From assembly GCA_002482815.1 (NCBI GenBank), contig DLGS01000015.1, positions 1 through 7,717 of the forward strand: a stretch of 7,717 nt of DNA, written 5' to 3'. The notes under the pieces are model-generated. The model saw only the letters and a list, made by a program, of their open reading frames with translations. It ran no database searches and was not told the DNA's origin. Both the position numbers and the translations under genes were made by a program. Positions 5,647 through 7,717 of this stretch are shown piece after piece; position 1 is the first letter of the stretch, and each line of letters starts with the position of its first letter. Source of the stretch: Bacteroidetes bacterium UBA7688. GTDB taxonomy: Bacteria; Bacteroidota; Bacteroidia; Chitinophagales; Chitinophagaceae.

Positions 5647-7083
5647 ATGAAAAAAAAATTACTCTTTATTGCCATTGGTGTGTTTTTGCAACAAAGCGGC
5701 ATTGCCCAAAAAGCTTACAGTACCGTAAAAGATATCGATACGCTGCTGCTGAATCCGGCATATGATACCAATATGTTATTTACGCAGCCGGTCCTGAAGC
5801 AATACATCTATTCGCAAATCAATAAACTGAGCGGTACAAACATCAAGGAAGGAAAAATAGCCAGTAAATCTGTGAGTGTGGATGAGAAAAGTGTGACGTT
5901 TAATGTGGCCGGTAAAAAGGACCGTTTCTATTATCAGCCCACCTTTAGCGTCTCGGCAGAAAGCGGATTTGCAGAGATTTTTTCAAATAAAAATTACCAG
6001 AGAACGTACACCATCGGTTCAAACTTTCAATATTTTTTGGGTAACAACTCCATTAATTATACTGATGCGTATGCCACAAGCCTGCACAACAGGATGAAAT
6101 TGAAACGGGCCTTTTATGAAAAGCTTGAAAAGGAAGAACAATATAAACGCATGAATGCTTTAATTCAGGATTATATTGCTGCCTATAAAGAAGACATTGA
6201 TCTTTATAATATAATGGATAGCGACGAATTGCTTGATTATACACAGCTTGATAAGTTGGATAAAAAAAAATTAGAGGCGAGAGCTAAAATTGATGCTATT
6301 GTCCGTCAGATGGTTCACATGAAAATCATTAAAACGGGCGATAAATACGGAAATTATTATGATTTATGTCAGGCAACACTCGGTACTATCGACTCGTTAC
6401 GTCCAAAAAAGGATAGCATGAAAGCGCAACTGGAGAATGCCTATCTGGCTTACCAGGATTCGCTGCAATTAAGTTCAAAGATTGGTCATGGTATCCGATG
6501 GATTACTGCCAGTGCAAAGTATAATTCGAATTTCCAGGAGCTGCTGACAGACACCACAAAGACCAAGCCCTCTAAATATTATAATGAGTATGCTACCTTG
6601 AAACTGGGCTTTAACTACCTCAAAAACCGCGTGAATACAGATAAATTATACGTCTCGTGTAATGGAAACTTTTCTTCCATACGGAATTTTAAACCGGGGA
6701 ATAAAAAGACAACCAATTTTATTTCCAATTCCACTTTAGGCGGTGTTCCGGTAGAAAATATAGACAGTACAATCAGTTATTATACCACTATTCCCAGCCG
6801 GGCTTATGCTTTGAGTTGTGATTTGAACCTGACCTATTTTTTTACCCGTCGAAAATTTGGTGTCGACCTGGGCATAACTGCAGGGGTGAATGATCCGCTG
6901 GATAATAATATTAATGCGAGAGTAGGTATTTATCTTCCGTTTACCATGGGTGACAATAACATTTATATAGAGCCTATCCTGAAATTCAACAAACTGTTTT
7001 CCAGTGCCGGAAATGAATTCCTGAAAGATAATCTCACCTTTGGATTTAATATTTCTGTTGCCTTGCCGGACTTCCTGAAATAA
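5647..7083 (+). CDS. Secreted, probable outer-membrane protein with helical middle domain
   Basis: A 478-residue protein from ATG 5647; the 37 codons upstream in frame lack coding character, while ATG 5647 begins a classic signal peptide (MKKKLLFIAIGVFLQQSGIAQ, cleavage near 20-21). Residues 80-140 look beta-rich, with alternating aromatic and polar residues (RFYYQPTFSVSAESGFAEIF). Residues 143-285 are strongly helical and charged, rich in Lys, Glu and Asp, and may form a coiled coil. Residues 286-478 return to amphipathic strands (LTYFFTRRKFGVDLGITAG, NARVGIYLPF, IYIEPILKFNKLF), and the end, NLTFGFNISVALPDFLK, has alternating hydrophobic residues and Phe close to the C-terminus, as in beta-barrel proteins. 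I do not recognise a named family. Outer-membrane location is inference; a periplasmic or surface beta protein is possible. It is probably a single transcription unit, with its stop overlapping an acetyltransferase remnant and a hairpin after it. Confidence 0.85.
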   Translation: MKKKLLFIAIGVFLQQSGIAQKAYSTVKDIDTLLLNPAYDTNMLFTQPVLKQYIYSQINKLSGTNIKEGKIASKSVSVDEKSVTFNVAGKKDRFYYQPTFSVSAESGFAEIFSNKNYQRTYTIGSNFQYFLGNNSINYTDAYATSLHNRMKLKRAFYEKLEKEEQYKRMNALIQDYIAAYKEDIDLYNIMDSDELLDYTQLDKLDKKKLEARAKIDAIVRQMVHMKIIKTGDKYGNYYDLCQATLGTIDSLRPKKDSMKAQLENAYLAYQDSLQLSSKIGHGIRWITASAKYNSNFQELLTDTTKTKPSKYYNEYATLKLGFNYLKNRVNTDKLYVSCNGNFSSIRNFKPGNKKTTNFISNSTLGGVPVENIDSTISYYTTIPSRAYALSCDLNLTYFFTRRKFGVDLGITAGVNDPLDNNINARVGIYLPFTMGDNNIYIEPILKFNKLFSSAGNEFLKDNLTFGFNISVALPDFLK

Positions 7084-7241
7084 TGAGCATTACCATTCGA
7101 CCTGCGCTTGATGCTGATTACGAAGCTATCTCCCAGTATGGCTTGAAGGCCTTTCCAACTCATTCCATACGGAACAATACGACCCGGAAGAAATACAAGG
7201 TTTATTTCGCCGAAACTTTGAAGCCTGCACTTAAGTGTTAA
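7083..7241 (+). pseudogene. Truncated, frameshifted GNAT acetyltransferase remnant
   Basis: The ATG at 7083 overlaps the preceding stop (TAATG). The first residues MSITIRPALDADYEAIS are the usual opening strand and helix of a GNAT N-acetyltransferase (I-R-P-A..D..A-I). The frame then ends after 52 codons at 7241 with non-family sequence. From about 7150 another frame gives HTEQYDPEEIQGLFRRNF, which reads as the expected next helix (Y.PEEI..L), before stopping at 7232-7234. This suggests a one-base frameshift in an old gene of which only about the first 45 residues remain; the acetyl-CoA binding loop (Q/RxxGxG/A) is absent. Intact GNATs are about 150-170 residues. It is either a decayed gene or a real short overlapping peptide; I favour decay. 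Confidence 0.6.
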
Positions 7242-7253
7242 TGAATGTTACCC

Positions 7254-7290
7254 TCAAACCTTGTGCTACGTTTAGTGGCATAAGGTTTGA
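7254..7290 (+). terminator. Hairpin, possible terminator after the secreted-protein gene
   Basis: TCAAACCTTGTGC (7254-7266) pairs with GCATAAGGTTTGA (7278-7290): 12 Watson-Crick pairs and one G-U, around an 11-base loop. TACTTTTATA follows, which is T-rich but not a clean T run. The stem is only moderately GC-rich, so it may be a weak terminator or another RNA structure. Confidence 0.5.
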
Positions 7291-7444
7291 TACTTTTATA
7301 GCTGTTGATGTCTGCCTTTCTTAATAAATCCCCATTGCCTTTTCAGGTATCATCTTTGAGCTTGGTCAGCGCAGAGAACAAGCGGAAGAAGCCCTTGCAT
7401 AAAGTCTGTGAGCAAATACTTTTTTTATTCAAAAGAAAGTTAAT

Positions 7445-7481
7445 TTGTTTTCGGTATATTCGTTTTAAAACCGAAAAACAA
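7445..7481. repeat. Inverted repeat just upstream of the beta-propeller gene
   Basis: TTTTCGGT (7448-7455) pairs with ACCGAAAA (7470-7477); three further pairs form if A7478 is bulged (7445-7447 with 7479-7481). The intervening 14 bases include most of a perfect 10-bp palindrome, GTTTTAAAAC (7462-7471). The structure ends 7 bp before ATG 7489 and overlaps a near-match -7 box TATATTCG (7455-7462). It could be an operator or a leader hairpin. Confidence 0.4.
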
Positions 7482-7488
7482 GAGCTCC

Positions 7489-7717
7489 ATGAAAAAAAAT
7501 CTACTCTTTTTTGTCTGCCTGTTGCAAAGCCTTTGTCTGCATGCCGCTACTCAAAAATTTGATTGGGCATTATTAATGGAAGGCCCCGGAAGGAGCGCTT
7601 GTATGGCCACTGCCATTGATAAAGCAGGTAATATTTACACCACCGGTTTTTTTCAGGATCAGGTGGATGCAGACCTGGGTTCCGGTTCGCGCATCCTGTC
7701 TGTTGCCACTGGTGGAT
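7489..7717 (+). CDS. Secreted SBBP-type beta-propeller protein, 3'-truncated by window edge
   Basis: Seventy-six codons are visible before the window ends. MKKNLLFFVCLLQSLCLHAATQ is a signal peptide with likely cleavage near residue 20. The mature start KFDWALLMEGPGRSACMATAI, then DKAGNIYTTGFF and VDADLGSGSRIL, fits the first blade of SBBP-type (seven-bladed beta-propeller) repeats: F.WA..., A.D..GN.Y.TG.F, then D.D.GSG. In Bacteroidota such proteins are usually long, secreted, and often carry a type IX secretion C-terminal domain, which would lie beyond the window. No ribosome binding site is seen; an inverted repeat lies directly upstream. The start is clear from the signal peptide. The overlapping open frame at 7305-7562 is a shadow. 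Confidence 0.82.
   Translation, partial: MKKNLLFFVCLLQSLCLHAATQKFDWALLMEGPGRSACMATAIDKAGNIYTTGFFQDQVDADLGSGSRILSVATGG

Noticed and set aside
7331..7402. Frame reading IIFELGQRREQAEEALA before a stop, like the tail of a protein
   Set aside because: It has coding flavour, but two in-frame stops lie immediately upstream and no start exists; too short to call even a remnant.

Overview
The window looks like a chromosomal segment from a Bacteroidota member, plausibly from the Chitinophagaceae/Sphingobacteriales side. The evidence is the near absence of Shine-Dalgarno sequences before the starts, perfect matches to the Bacteroidota -7 box (TAnnTTTG) in the one clear divergent promoter region, a GYF_2-type membrane protein, a NarL-type two-component pair with a minimal kinase, and an SBBP-type beta-propeller protein. 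This taxonomic placement is inference. There are no rRNA or tRNA genes, no CRISPR array and no transposase gene.

Layout. Positions 1-1606 (+ strand, AT-rich) hold three genes in a row: the 3' end of a GIY-YIG nuclease-fold protein, a GYF_2-domain single-pass membrane protein, and a small membrane-anchored protein with a complete-looking PD-(D/E)XK nuclease motif set. Positions 1607-2154 are a gene-free repeat zone. It is built from about three diverged units of roughly 165-170 bp and contains two long bulged hairpins, in opposite orientations, whose loops share one 11-base core but whose outer arms differ. Positions 2155-2766 (+) encode a GC-richer conserved-type protein of unknown function.

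Positions 4863-2796 (- strand) form a compact operon: a seven-helix membrane protein, a NarL-type histidine kinase with one membrane anchor and no sensor domain, and a NarL/LuxR-type response regulator. Spacing is 2 bp and then a 4-base ATGA overlap. A nine-copy heptanucleotide tandem repeat fills almost the whole gap in front of this operon. Upstream on the same strand is a 172-residue protein of unknown function (5452-4934).

From a divergent promoter region at 5453-5646, a large secreted protein with probable outer-membrane beta-strand ends and a helical middle is read on the + strand (5647-7083). Its stop codon overlaps the start of a broken GNAT acetyltransferase remnant, followed by a hairpin that may be a terminator. 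The window ends in the first 76 codons of a secreted SBBP-type beta-propeller protein.

Working hypothesis: the membrane protein, kinase and regulator act as one signalling unit in which the seven-helix protein supplies the sensing function the kinase lacks. The two nuclease-like genes at the left edge may or may not be functionally linked. The most unusual non-coding structures are the variable-arm hairpins and the heptad array. I cannot show that any of these is undescribed; the deciding comparisons are listed with each finding.
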